Source: Uliginosibacterium sp036017065 | Lineage (GTDB): Bacteria > Pseudomonadota > Gammaproteobacteria > Burkholderiales > Rhodocyclaceae | Length of the DNA stretch: 64,000 bases | Direction of reading: 5' to 3' | Assembly (NCBI RefSeq): GCF_036017065.1 | Contig: NZ_JAYXHR010000004.1 | Span: forward strand, 248,001 to 312,000 | Shown: positions 8,078-16,916 of the stretch, one piece after another | How the letters are laid out: each line of letters starts with the position of its first letter | Numbering within the stretch: position 1 is the stretch's first letter | Notes under the pieces: model-generated | Told to the model about the DNA's origin: nothing | Databases searched by the model: none | Seen by the model: only the letters and a program-made list of their open reading frames with translations | Position numbers and translations under genes: made by a program

Positions 8078-9106
8078 ATGGCGCGACAGGCTCCCGCCTG
8101 GTGGCAGTCGCGCGGGGCGGTCGCGTGCCTGTGGCTGCCGGTGTCGGCGTTGTTCTTCGTTGTCGCCACGCTGCGTCGCCTGGCTTATCGCGTCGGCATC
8201 TTCCGCGCATGGCGCCTGCCGGTGCCGGTCATCGTGGTCGGCAACATCGCCGTGGGTGGCAGCGGCAAGACCCCGGTCGTCATCTGGCTGGTGCAGGCGC
8301 TGCGACGGCGTGGCCTGCGGCCGGCCATCCTGTCGCGTGGATATGGCGGATCAGCCGCGAAGACGCCACGCGCCGTCATGCCGGACAGCGACCCGGGCGA
8401 GGTCGGCGACGAACCCGTGTTGCTGGCGCGCCGCGCGCAATGCCCGGTCTTCGTGTCGCCCGACCGCGTCGCCGGTGGCCGCGCGCTGCTGAAACGGCAT
8501 CCCGACGTGGACGTCGTGATTACCGACGACGGCCTGCAGCACTACCGCCTGCAGCGCGATGTCGAGATCATCGTGCTGGACCCGGCCACGCTGGGCAATC
8601 GCTGGCTGCTGCCTGCCGGACCCCTGCGTGAGCCGCTGTCCCGCGCGGGCGAAGCGCAACTCCTGTTGTGGCACGGCCGGCCGGATGCCACGGTGACGCA
8701 GGCGCTGAGAGCCCGGCACGGCACGCCGGACATCCAGCCGATGCGCCTGCAGCCCGGCGATTTCTACCGGCTGGATGCGCCGCATGAGCGCCGCGATGCC
8801 GCCAGCCTGCAAGGCCTGCGCCTGCGCGCCGTGGCCGGCATCGGCCAGCCGCAGCGCTTCTTCGACACCCTGCGCGCGCTCGGCCTGGAGCCGGCACGGA
8901 CGGATGCCTTTCCCGATCACCATGCCTATGTGGCAGCCGATCTCGACCTGCAAGCTTGTGATGTCCTGCTGATGACCGAGAAGGATGCGATAAAATGCGC
9001 CGGTTTGGCGCCGCCCCCGACCTGGGTGTTGCCGGTGGAGGCGCTGATCGCCGATGCCGCGCTGGCGCCTGTCCTGGAGCGTGTGCATGGATCCCAAACT
9101 GCTTGA
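8078..9106 (+). CDS. lpxK: Tetraacyldisaccharide 4'-kinase
   Basis: Phosphorylates the lipid A disaccharide precursor at the inner membrane. The 342-residue product has an N-terminal membrane-associated helix, the P-loop GNIAVGGSGKTP, SRGYGG and the catalytic DDGLQHYRL segment. It starts seven bases after exbD. Its last 20 bases overlap the following ycaR-type gene, and kdsB completes an envelope-lipid cluster. Confidence 0.95.
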   Translation: MARQAPAWWQSRGAVACLWLPVSALFFVVATLRRLAYRVGIFRAWRLPVPVIVVGNIAVGGSGKTPVVIWLVQALRRRGLRPAILSRGYGGSAAKTPRAVMPDSDPGEVGDEPVLLARRAQCPVFVSPDRVAGGRALLKRHPDVDVVITDDGLQHYRLQRDVEIIVLDPATLGNRWLLPAGPLREPLSRAGEAQLLLWHGRPDATVTQALRARHGTPDIQPMRLQPGDFYRLDAPHERRDAASLQGLRLRAVAGIGQPQRFFDTLRALGLEPARTDAFPDHHAYVAADLDLQACDVLLMTEKDAIKCAGLAPPPTWVLPVEALIADAALAPVLERVHGSQTA

Positions 9107-9269
9107 AATCCTGGTGTGTCCCGTCTGCAAGGGGCCGCTGGAACACCGTCGGGCCGAGCACGAACTCGTCTGCAAGCCCTGTCGCCTGGCTTATCCGATC
9201 CGCGACGACATTCCGGTGATGCTGGCCGACGAAGCGCGCGAGCTGGCGGCCGAAGACGTGCAGCGCTGA
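9087..9269 (+). CDS. ycaR: Trm112-like zinc-ribbon protein
   Basis: A 60-residue protein of the UPF0434/YcaR family. Four cysteines in two pairs (CPVCKGPL and CKPC) form a zinc ribbon, followed by AYPIRDDIPVML. The family is related to the Trm112 activator of methyltransferases, but the bacterial role is unclear. The start MDPKLLEILVCP lies inside the end of lpxK, a conserved arrangement. Confidence 0.88.
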   Translation: MDPKLLEILVCPVCKGPLEHRRAEHELVCKPCRLAYPIRDDIPVMLADEARELAAEDVQR

Positions 9270-9282
9270 GCGCTGCCTTCCC

Positions 9283-10056
9283 ATGAACAGATTCAAGCTC
9301 GTCATTCCGGCGCGTTACGCGTCCAGCCGCCTGCCGGCCAAGCCGCTGGCCGACATTGCCGGCAAGCCGATGATCGTGCGCGTGATGGAACGCGTGGCCG
9401 ATTGCGGCGCCGATGAAGTGTGGGTGGCGACCGATCACGCCGGCGTGGCCGAAGCCGTCACCGCGGCGGGCGGCAAGGTGGTGATGACGCGCGCCGACCA
9501 TCCGAGCGGGACCGACCGCCTCGGCGAGGTGGTGGACCAGCTCGGCTGGGGCGACGACAGCATCGTGGTGAACGTGCAGGGCGACGAGCCGCTGATCGAT
9601 CCCGCCATCGTGCGCGACGTGGCGCTGAGCCTGGCGGACGACGCGACGGCCAGTATCGCCACCGCTGCACATGCCATCGACAGCATCGAGGAGTTCCTCA
9701 ACCCGGCCGTGGTGAAGGTGGTGCGCGATGCGCAGGGCCATGCCCTGTATTTCTCGCGCGCGCCGATGCCCTGGCCGCGTGACGCATTTGGCAAGGGCGT
9801 CGCCACGCAGGGGCCGATGCCGGCCGGCACGGGCGCGCTGCGCCATGTCGGCCTGTATGCTTACCGCGCCGGTTTCCTGCGCGCCTACGGCCGCCTCGCG
9901 CCGTCGCCGCTGGAAGGCATCGAGATGCTCGAACAACTGCGCGCGCTGTGGCATGGCCACCGCATCCGCGTGGAACTGCTGGCCCATGCGCCGGCAGCCG
10001 GCGTCGATACGCCGGAGGACCTGGAACGGGTCCGCAGGTTTTTTTCGCAGGGCTGA
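9283..10056 (+). CDS. kdsB: 3-deoxy-manno-octulosonate cytidylyltransferase
   Basis: Activates KDO with CTP for lipopolysaccharide core synthesis in the cytoplasm. The 257-residue product carries the nucleotidyltransferase signature IPARYASSRLPAKPL, then TDRLGEVV, NVQGDEPLI and SRAPMPWPRD, all typical. It follows ycaR by 13 bases, in line with the lipid A role of lpxK. Confidence 0.96.
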   Translation: MNRFKLVIPARYASSRLPAKPLADIAGKPMIVRVMERVADCGADEVWVATDHAGVAEAVTAAGGKVVMTRADHPSGTDRLGEVVDQLGWGDDSIVVNVQGDEPLIDPAIVRDVALSLADDATASIATAAHAIDSIEEFLNPAVVKVVRDAQGHALYFSRAPMPWPRDAFGKGVATQGPMPAGTGALRHVGLYAYRAGFLRAYGRLAPSPLEGIEMLEQLRALWHGHRIRVELLAHAPAAGVDTPEDLERVRRFFSQG

Positions 10057-10098
10057 GTCTCTGCCCCACCACCAATCAAAAAAGGGAGGCATCACGCC

Positions 10099-10752
10099 AT
10101 GCGACTCATTCTTCTTGGCCCGCCGGGCGCGGGTAAAGGGACCCAGGCGAAGTTCATCGCCGAACGCTATGGCATTCCGCAGATTTCCACTGGCGACATG
10201 CTGCGTGCTGCAGTGAAGGCCGGCACGCCGCTGGGCCTCGCCGCCAAGGCGGTGATGGATGCCGGCCAGCTGGTGTCGGACGAGCTGATCATCAACCTCG
10301 TGAAGGAGCGCCTGGCGCAGCCGGACTGTGCCAAGGGCTACATGTTCGACGGTTTCCCGCGCACCCTTCCCCAGGCCGATGCACTCAAGGACTCCGGCGT
10401 GGCGCTGGACGTGGTGCTCGAAATCGCCGTGCCGGACGCGGAGATCGTCGAGCGCATGAGCGGTCGCCGCGTGCATGCGGCTTCCGGCCGCACATACCAT
10501 GTGCGCTTCAACCCGCCGAAGGCCGAAGGCAAGGATGACGAAACCGGCGAACCGCTGGTACAGCGCGAGGACGACAAGGAAGAGGTCGTCAAGAAGCGCC
10601 TGGACGTGTATCACGCGCAGACCGAGCCGCTGGTGAAGTACTACAGCGACTGGGCCACGACGGGTGACGACAAGGCTCCGCGCTACGCCAACATCTCGGG
10701 CCTGGGCAGCGTGGACGAGATCACCGCACGGGTGTTTGCCGCCTTGGGCTGA
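10099..10752 (+). CDS. adk: Adenylate kinase
   Basis: Interconverts AMP, ADP and ATP. The 217-residue product has the P-loop LLGPPGAGKGTQ, the AMP-binding region ISTGDMLRA and DGFPRTLPQA, and a long LID domain (GRRVHAASGRTYH...NPPK). The LID lacks the four cysteines of zinc-type enzymes, which is normal in proteobacteria. GGGAGG precedes the start. It closes the gene cluster before a strong terminator. Confidence 0.97.
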   Translation: MRLILLGPPGAGKGTQAKFIAERYGIPQISTGDMLRAAVKAGTPLGLAAKAVMDAGQLVSDELIINLVKERLAQPDCAKGYMFDGFPRTLPQADALKDSGVALDVVLEIAVPDAEIVERMSGRRVHAASGRTYHVRFNPPKAEGKDDETGEPLVQREDDKEEVVKKRLDVYHAQTEPLVKYYSDWATTGDDKAPRYANISGLGSVDEITARVFAALG

Positions 10753-10766
10753 TCGACTGTCGAGGC

Positions 10767-10804
10767 AAATGAAAAAGGGGCGCGCCGGCGCCCCTTTTTC
10801 ATTT
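10767..10804. terminator. Bidirectional rho-independent terminator
   Basis: A perfect 17-bp stem (10767-10783 with 10788-10804, loop GCCG) has A/T runs at its base, so it can stop both adk from the left and the GGDEF gene from the right. Confidence 0.9.
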
Positions 10805-10818
10805 GTCGGCGAGCCTCT

Positions 10819-12519
10819 TCACGAACGGGCGCGCAGCTGTTTGCGACTGGCCTTGTGCTCGTACATGCGGGCGTCCGCCAGCGTGACGAGGCCTGCCGCA
10901 TCCTTTGATTCCGGAGCGAATGCGATGCCGTAGCTGATGCCGGCTTCGGCGAAACCCCCGCTGACCAGATGCTTCTCGATGTCGGCGAGATTGGTGCGCA
11001 GGCGCGCTTCATGCTGGCTGCGCGCGATGATCGCGAACTCGTCGCCGCCCAGCCGGAATACTTCCCCCACTTCGCCGCAGCGTCGCTTGAGTCCTTCCGC
11101 GAAGCGACGCAGCAGGTCGTCGCCCGTACTGTGGCCGTGGCGATCGTTGATGGTCTTGAGGCCGTCCAGGTCGATCAGCACCAGCAGTTGCGCATGGTCC
11201 GCACCGGCATTACCGAACTGGAAGCGGTCGTCGAGATGGCGGTCGAAGGCGTAGCGGTTGCCGATGCCGGTCAGCGCATCGGTATGCGCCAGGGCCAGCG
11301 CCTCGTTCATCTGCGCGAGATAGGCGTCCTTTTGTTCGGACAGCAGCTTGACGCGGTCGGCCAGCGCGAAGGCCAGCAGCAGGCCGTCCAGGGTGCCGCC
11401 CATCAGTGTGAACAACTCCGCATTGCGGACCAGTTGCGGCAGCAGGCCGACGTTCGCCGGCAGGATGATGAGGCCCGGAATCAGCAGGGCGACGAAGGCC
11501 AGCACGAAGTAGCGCGCCGGGCGGAAGCCGCCGCGCCAGCTCACGATGCCCGACACCAGCGCCATGACCAGCCAGATGGTGATGACGACGGTCGCCAGGC
11601 TGTGCGCATAGGGCATCGCCAGGAAGCACGACGGCAACAGCAGCAGCGGCACCACCAGGTTGAAGCGGCTGGCCTTCTCCAGTTTCGGATAGTGGCGACC
11701 CAGGTGCAGGAACTCCCGGTAGAACATGGTGTTCAGCACCGGCAGCAGGAAGAAGGGCACGTAGTGCCAGCGCAGGTCGTGGAAGCCGATCATTTCCGCC
11801 GGCACGTGGAACACCATGCCCCAGCCGGCGGCGTAGCACAGCATGTAGGCGGCATACCAGAGCTGGCTCCGGTCCTGCGTCGAGAAAGCCGCGAAGGTGT
11901 AGAAGATCGACAGCGACAACAGGGTGCCCAGGCAGCCGATGATGATCAGGTTCTCGATCAGCACGCGGTAGCGGTAGGACTCCACCTCGATGAACTCGAA
12001 GCGCGGGTAGGAGCGGAAGTAGGGGCTGGCGAAGCGGATCAGCACCTGCTTGCTGACACCCGGTTCCAGATACACGTGCTGGCCGTAATGCAGCATGAAG
12101 GGATGGCGGTTGCGGTAGCCGGACGTGATCGACTGCACGCGCCCGCTCTCCGCGTAGATGCGGGCCTCCAGCCGGTCGATCAGGGTGTTGCTGCCATCCA
12201 GCACCCACTCCGTCGGCGAGGTGTCGTTGCGGATCTCCAGGTACAGCCAGTAGTCGCCGCCAAGCAGATCGACACCGTCGACGGGTTGCTGGCGCGCGAG
12301 CCAGCCGGGCAGTGCGTCGAGGCTGGCGGGAAAGTTGTCATCGGGCCCGGCGCGGAACAGCCTGCCCTTGTGCAGCAGGTCCTGCTCCGCCATCGCACTC
12401 AGTGCGAGCTCGTTGCCGGACGTCGCCGCGACGGCCTGGGCGGCTGGCAGCAGCCAGATCGCCATGGCCAGGATGCAGATGCCTCCGGTGGCCGCCAGGC
12501 GGAAAAAAACACTCAGCAA
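10819..12519 (-). CDS. 7TM-DISM diguanylate cyclase
   Basis: A membrane receptor predicted to make cyclic di-GMP. The 566-residue product has a signal peptide, a periplasmic carbohydrate-module-like domain (about 40-185), seven membrane helices (about 190-395), a short coiled linker and a C-terminal GGDEF domain with intact RLGGDEFAII. The product-inhibition RxxD site usually found five residues before GGDEF is absent (the segment reads GEVGEVF), so feedback may be weak. It is a single gene, convergent with adk and divergent from the CobD-like gene. Confidence 0.88.
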   Translation of the reverse strand: MLSVFFRLAATGGICILAMAIWLLPAAQAVAATSGNELALSAMAEQDLLHKGRLFRAGPDDNFPASLDALPGWLARQQPVDGVDLLGGDYWLYLEIRNDTSPTEWVLDGSNTLIDRLEARIYAESGRVQSITSGYRNRHPFMLHYGQHVYLEPGVSKQVLIRFASPYFRSYPRFEFIEVESYRYRVLIENLIIIGCLGTLLSLSIFYTFAAFSTQDRSQLWYAAYMLCYAAGWGMVFHVPAEMIGFHDLRWHYVPFFLLPVLNTMFYREFLHLGRHYPKLEKASRFNLVVPLLLLPSCFLAMPYAHSLATVVITIWLVMALVSGIVSWRGGFRPARYFVLAFVALLIPGLIILPANVGLLPQLVRNAELFTLMGGTLDGLLLAFALADRVKLLSEQKDAYLAQMNEALALAHTDALTGIGNRYAFDRHLDDRFQFGNAGADHAQLLVLIDLDGLKTINDRHGHSTGDDLLRRFAEGLKRRCGEVGEVFRLGGDEFAIIARSQHEARLRTNLADIEKHLVSGGFAEAGISYGIAFAPESKDAAGLVTLADARMYEHKASRKQLRARS

Positions 12520-12756
12520 GAAACGTCTCCCCCGGTTTGAAGCGTGCAGGACTGCGCCGTGCAGATGCCTGGTTGCGTACCCGTCTGCGGTGCGGCTGAC
12601 AATGCCTGAGAACTATTACTAAAGTAATAGAAGCGCGGCGTATTCTGAGGCCGCAGGATGATACCGGTCGAGCGTCTTCCCGAAGACGATGTGCTATCGT
12701 TCATGGCCTTCAAGAGCCACGCTGGCGCAGTTGCCAGACAATCCACCCCCGCTCGC

Positions 12757-13680
12757 ATGACGCTGATCTCCCTCGTCCTGGCGCTCGCCCTGGAGCAATT
12801 CCGCCCGTTCAACGCGGCCCGCTTCCTGTACCAGCCTCTGGTGGTCCTCAGCCGTTTCTTCGAGGACCGCTTCAACGATGGCCGGGCGGCTCATGGCGTA
12901 CTGGCCTGGTGCCTGATGGTGTTACCGCCGGTGATCCTCACGGCGCTGCTGCATTTTTTTCTGTATACCGTCAGCCCGCTGCTGGCCATGGCTTTCAACG
13001 TAGCGGTGCTTTACTACACCTTCGGCTTCCGTCACGCCAGTCACTTTTTTACCCGGATTCATGCAGCGCTGCGAGCGCATGAACTGGATCGGGCCCGCGA
13101 GCTGATCGGACTGTGGCGAAAACACCTGCATGATCGCAGCCCGAGCAACGAGGTGGCGCGCCTGACCATCGAGGAAGCGCTGCTCGGCGCACACCGCCAG
13201 GTTTTCGCGATCTTCATCGTCTTCCTGATCCTGCCCGGCGCCAGCGGCGCGGTGCTGTACCGGATGTCCGAGTTCCTCTCCCGTCACTGGGGGGAGCGCA
13301 CCGATCACGAGATCGGCGACTTCGGCACGTTCGCACGCAAGGCTTTCTATGTCATCGAATGGTTGCCGGCGCGCATTACCGCGATGGCATTTTCGATCGT
13401 CGGCGATTTCGAGGATGCGGCCTATTGCTGGCGCACGCAATCGACGAGCTGGCCGGACCGCAATGCCGGCATCCTGCTCGCCAGCGGCGCGGGTGCCCTG
13501 GGGGTCCGCCTGGGTGGGCCGATCCACCAGAGTGGCGAGATCGTCGAGCGGCCCGAGCTGGGCGCTGGCGACGACGCCGATGTCGACTTCCTGCAAAGCA
13601 CCGTCGGGCTGGTCCGGCGTACCGTCGTGCTCTACGTGGGGGTGCTGGTGTTCATGGGCATCTCCCGCATGGCGGGCTGA
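12757..13680 (+). CDS. CobD/CbiB-like membrane protein
   Basis: A 307-residue multi-helix inner-membrane protein of the family containing CobD/CbiB (cobinamide synthesis) and AmpE-like proteins. It shows EQFRPFNAARF at the start, FRHASHFFTRIHAAL, LTIEEALLGAHRQVFAIFIVFL and an ATRITAM-like segment before a soluble region rich in Asp. No cobalamin genes lie nearby, so a B12 role is not supported and the AmpE-like or unknown branch is as likely. Met at 12757 fits the family start; upstream in-frame Mets at 12658 and 12703 are possible. Confidence 0.7.
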   Translation: MTLISLVLALALEQFRPFNAARFLYQPLVVLSRFFEDRFNDGRAAHGVLAWCLMVLPPVILTALLHFFLYTVSPLLAMAFNVAVLYYTFGFRHASHFFTRIHAALRAHELDRARELIGLWRKHLHDRSPSNEVARLTIEEALLGAHRQVFAIFIVFLILPGASGAVLYRMSEFLSRHWGERTDHEIGDFGTFARKAFYVIEWLPARITAMAFSIVGDFEDAAYCWRTQSTSWPDRNAGILLASGAGALGVRLGGPIHQSGEIVERPELGAGDDADVDFLQSTVGLVRRTVVLYVGVLVFMGISRMAG

Positions 13681-13724
13681 AGCAAGGACAGGGCGAGACA
13701 AGGCGAGTAGGGCGAGGCCGGACC

Positions 13725-14714
13725 TCAGCGCATCCACCAGCCCTTCACCGTTGTCTCCACTCGCGTCACCGCGTCCGCTTGCAGGCTGTCGATTTCAACC
13801 AGGTCGGGCCACTGCTCGCGGAACTGGCGCAACCAGGTGATCTGTCGCTTGGCGAGCTGGCGGGTGGCGGCGACGCCGCGCTCGCGCATTTCTGCCGCAT
13901 CCACCTCACCTTCGAGGTAGTCCCACATCTGCCGGTAGCCGACGCAGCGCATCGAGGTCATCTCGGGGCGCAGCGTGTAGCGCGCGCGCAGGCCGCGTAG
14001 TTCGTCTTCCAGGCCCGCCATCAGCATGGCGTCGAAGCGGCGTGCGATCGCCGCATGCAGGACGGCGCGATCCGAGGGTTGCAATGCGATCGGCAGGTAG
14101 TCGATGGCCGGGCCGGCTTCTTCGCGGCGGGCGTAACTCTCGGCGAGGGGACGGCCGGTCAGGCGCACGATCTCCAGCGCACGCTGGATGCGCTGCGCGT
14201 CGGTGGGGTGCAGGCGCGCGGCGGCGTCCGGGTCCAGCCGGGCCAGCTCGGCATGCGCGGCCGGCCAGCCCTCGCGTGCGGCCAGCGCGTCGATGTCGGC
14301 ACGTAGGGCGGCGTCCGCCTGCGGCAGATCGGACAAGCCTTCACGCAGCGCCTTGAAGTACAGCATGGTGCCGCCCACCAGCAAGGGCAGGCGGCCACGG
14401 GCGGAAATCTCGCCGATCAGGCGCAGCGCGTCGTCGCGGAAGCTGGCTGCCGAATAGGCTTCCTCCGGGCTCACGACGTCGATGAGATGGTGCGGGCAGG
14501 ATGCCAATTCGGCGGCGTCGGGCTTGGCGGTGCCGATGTCCATGTCGCGGAATACCAGCGCGGAGTCCACGCTGACGATTTCCACCGGCATACTGCGCGC
14601 CAGCGCCAGCGCCGCAGCGGTCTTGCCGCTGGCCGTGGGGCCCATGAGCAATACCGCGCGCAACTCGGGCTCGGCGTTCGTCGCAGCGACCGGCGAGGGT
14701 GCGGACGCGGACAT
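13725..14714 (-). CDS. miaA: tRNA dimethylallyltransferase
   Basis: Adds an isopentenyl group to A37 of tRNAs that read UNN codons. The 329-residue product has the P-loop GPTASGKT at 25-32, the DMDIGTAKP segment, PHHLIDV, LLVGGTMLYFKAL and the C-terminal CVGYRQMW and KRQITWLR blocks. The exact start is uncertain: Met at 14714 is used here, and an in-frame Met at 14732 would overlap the start of the divergent TraB gene. Confidence 0.95.
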   Translation of the reverse strand: MSASAPSPVAATNAEPELRAVLLMGPTASGKTAAALALARSMPVEIVSVDSALVFRDMDIGTAKPDAAELASCPHHLIDVVSPEEAYSAASFRDDALRLIGEISARGRLPLLVGGTMLYFKALREGLSDLPQADAALRADIDALAAREGWPAAHAELARLDPDAAARLHPTDAQRIQRALEIVRLTGRPLAESYARREEAGPAIDYLPIALQPSDRAVLHAAIARRFDAMLMAGLEDELRGLRARYTLRPEMTSMRCVGYRQMWDYLEGEVDAAEMRERGVAATRQLAKRQITWLRQFREQWPDLVEIDSLQADAVTRVETTVKGWWMR

Positions 14715-14730
14715 TGATGAGGATGGGGAC

Positions 14731-15633
14731 ATGAAGAGAATGTCGGGATGGCGCGTGTTGCTGGCAGTCTGGCTGCTGGTCTGTGGCGCAGGTGTCCAGG
14801 CGGCGGGAGAGCGGCTCTCCTTGTGGGAGGTTACGCCGACCGCTGCGGGGGCACGCGGCAAAGTGTACCTGTTCGGTTCGATCCACGTCTGCGGCAATGT
14901 CTGCTACCCCTTGTCCCGCAGCGTGACGCGCCGCTTCGAGGCGGCGCCCACGCTTGCCGTGGAGCTGGACCCCCTCAGCCCGGACGTGTCCGCCCGCATG
15001 ATGAAGGAGGCGCAGCTGCCGGCAGGCCAGAGCCTGAGCGACCGGATGAGCAGCGCGGACCGTCGCCGTTACGAACAGGTCATGGCGCGCCTGGGCCTGC
15101 CGGGCGAGGTCTTCATGAACATGAGGCCGTGGATGGTCGCGACGGTGATCACGCTGATGGCGGCCGAGCAGGAGGGCTATTCGGCGACGCAAGGCATCGA
15201 CATGTGGTTCGTGTCGCGCGCTCGCGAATCAGGCAAGCGCGTGCTGGAGCTGGAGACGGCGGAGCGTCAGCTCGCGGCGCTGACCGGTGGCAGCGAGGCG
15301 GAGCAGATCGAACAGCTGCGCGTCACCTTGCAACTGGTCGAGCGTAGCCAGATGAAGCCTTACTTCGACCGCATGCGCACGGCATGGCAGACCGGCGACA
15401 TGGCGGCACTGGACGCCGTGATGTCGGAGACCATGTCCGGTGATTCGTCCTGGCGTGAAGCCCTGCTGGACCGACGCAACGAGGAGATGGTGGTCACCAT
15501 GGCGCAATGGCTGGCGCGCGGGGAGACGGTGTTCGCGGTGGTTGGCGCCGGCCACATGATCGGCGACAAAGGGCTGCCCGCGCTGCTGGCTGGCAAGGGC
15601 TACAAGGTGCGCCAGCTCGCCGACGGCGAGTGA
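14731..15633 (+). CDS. TraB/GumN family exported protein
   Basis: A 300-residue protein with a signal peptide (hydrophobic stretch LLAVWLLVCGAGVQA) and the TraB/GumN hallmarks YLFGSIHVC near the start and VVGAGHMIGDKGLPALL near the end. Members are thought to be metal-dependent proteases of the Tiki/TraB fold, but the bacterial substrates are unknown. Its start sits back-to-back with miaA, so the two genes share a tiny regulatory region. Confidence 0.83.
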   Translation: MKRMSGWRVLLAVWLLVCGAGVQAAGERLSLWEVTPTAAGARGKVYLFGSIHVCGNVCYPLSRSVTRRFEAAPTLAVELDPLSPDVSARMMKEAQLPAGQSLSDRMSSADRRRYEQVMARLGLPGEVFMNMRPWMVATVITLMAAEQEGYSATQGIDMWFVSRARESGKRVLELETAERQLAALTGGSEAEQIEQLRVTLQLVERSQMKPYFDRMRTAWQTGDMAALDAVMSETMSGDSSWREALLDRRNEEMVVTMAQWLARGETVFAVVGAGHMIGDKGLPALLAGKGYKVRQLADGE

Positions 15634-15678
15634 CAAGCTCTGGCAGGTTGACTCTGGCGTTGCGGTGCCGCCCTGGCG

Positions 15679-16899
15679 TCAGAACGTCGGCAGGCGCGCT
15701 TCGGCTTCTGTGATGACGGCAGGCAGTTCGTCACCCGGCACCGGGCGCGACACCAGGTAACCCTGGCACAGGTTGCAGCCGAGGTCGCGCAGCAAGGCCC
15801 AGTCCTCGCGGGTTTCCACGCCCTCGGCCACGGTGGTCATGCCGAGGCGGTGGCCCATCTCGATGGCGGATTCCAGGATGGTGCGCAGGTGCGGCCGGCG
15901 GTGGGCGCCATCGACCAGCGAGCGGTCGATCTTCAGTTCCGAGAACGGTACCTGTGACAACTGCTGCATCGACGAGAAGCCGGTGCCGTAGTCGTCGATC
16001 GCCAGCCCGAAGCCACGCAGGCGCAGGCGCAGCAAGGTCCGCAGCGCGGCGCTCTCCTGCATCATCGCGCTCTCGGTTACCTCGAACACGATCTGGTGGG
16101 AATCGATCTGCGCCGCCTCGGTGCGCTGGATGATCGCGTCGGCCAGCAGCTTGTCGCCCAGCGAGGTCGGCGACAGGTTGATCGCCACCGACAGGTGCCG
16201 GCCGCTGGCATTCCAGGCGTTGAGGCGGACCAGCACCTTGTCGAGGATGGTCAGCGTGAGGTCGGGCATCAGGCCCTCGCGCTCGGCCAGTTCGATGAAG
16301 CTCGCCGGCGGAATCGGCGGCTGGCCGGGCACCACCCAGCGGGCCAGCGCTTCGGCGCCCTGCACGCGGTGAAGATGCAGGCTGCTCTTCGGCTGGAAGA
16401 ACGGAACGATGTGGTCACTGGCCAGGGCATTGCGAAGATCGGCAATGTCGACCTGCACGGCCTTCGGGCCCGGCACGGCAGGCGTGGCGGGAAACAGGTT
16501 CTCCAGCCCGGCCAGCAGGCCGGCGAGGCCTGCCTCGGTGACCGGCTTGGGCAGGGCGCCGAGCATGGGCAGGCCCATCGCATGGATCATCGCCTGCACC
16601 GAATCGAGCATCATGGATTCGCGACCGCTGGCCACGATGAGGGCCGGCTGGCTGTCCAGCCCGGCGATGTGATGGATCAGTTCGATGCCGTCCATCATCG
16701 GCATCTCCAGGTCCACCACGATGACCGACGGCATGGGCGACAGCGTATGCAGCCGCGCCAACGCCACGTAACCGTCGTTGGCCTCGGTGATGCGGGTGAC
16801 CCCGATCTTCCGCAGCACGTCGATGGTGTAGGCGCGCTGGACGTCGCTGTCGTCCACCACCAGTACGCCACCGGTCAGCAGTTTCTGCGGAAGTTGCAT
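15679..16899 (-). CDS. Response regulator with EAL phosphodiesterase domain
   Basis: A 406-residue REC-EAL protein. The receiver has VVDD at 14-17 and a phospho-acceptor Asp at 63. The EAL domain (about 150-400) looks catalytically complete: AEALARW, NLSPTSL, FEVTES, DDYGTGFSS, KIDRSLV, AEGVET and CQGYL. It should hydrolyse cyclic di-GMP when controlled by phosphorylation. It starts 17 bases after cheB ends and is the last gene of the chemotaxis operon, so CheA is the natural phosphodonor. This links chemotaxis output to c-di-GMP level by inference. Confidence 0.92.
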   Translation of the reverse strand: MQLPQKLLTGGVLVVDDSDVQRAYTIDVLRKIGVTRITEANDGYVALARLHTLSPMPSVIVVDLEMPMMDGIELIHHIAGLDSQPALIVASGRESMMLDSVQAMIHAMGLPMLGALPKPVTEAGLAGLLAGLENLFPATPAVPGPKAVQVDIADLRNALASDHIVPFFQPKSSLHLHRVQGAEALARWVVPGQPPIPPASFIELAEREGLMPDLTLTILDKVLVRLNAWNASGRHLSVAINLSPTSLGDKLLADAIIQRTEAAQIDSHQIVFEVTESAMMQESAALRTLLRLRLRGFGLAIDDYGTGFSSMQQLSQVPFSELKIDRSLVDGAHRRPHLRTILESAIEMGHRLGMTTVAEGVETREDWALLRDLGCNLCQGYLVSRPVPGDELPAVITEAEARLPTF

Positions 16900-16916
16900 G
16901 CTTGCGCCCAGGCCTC

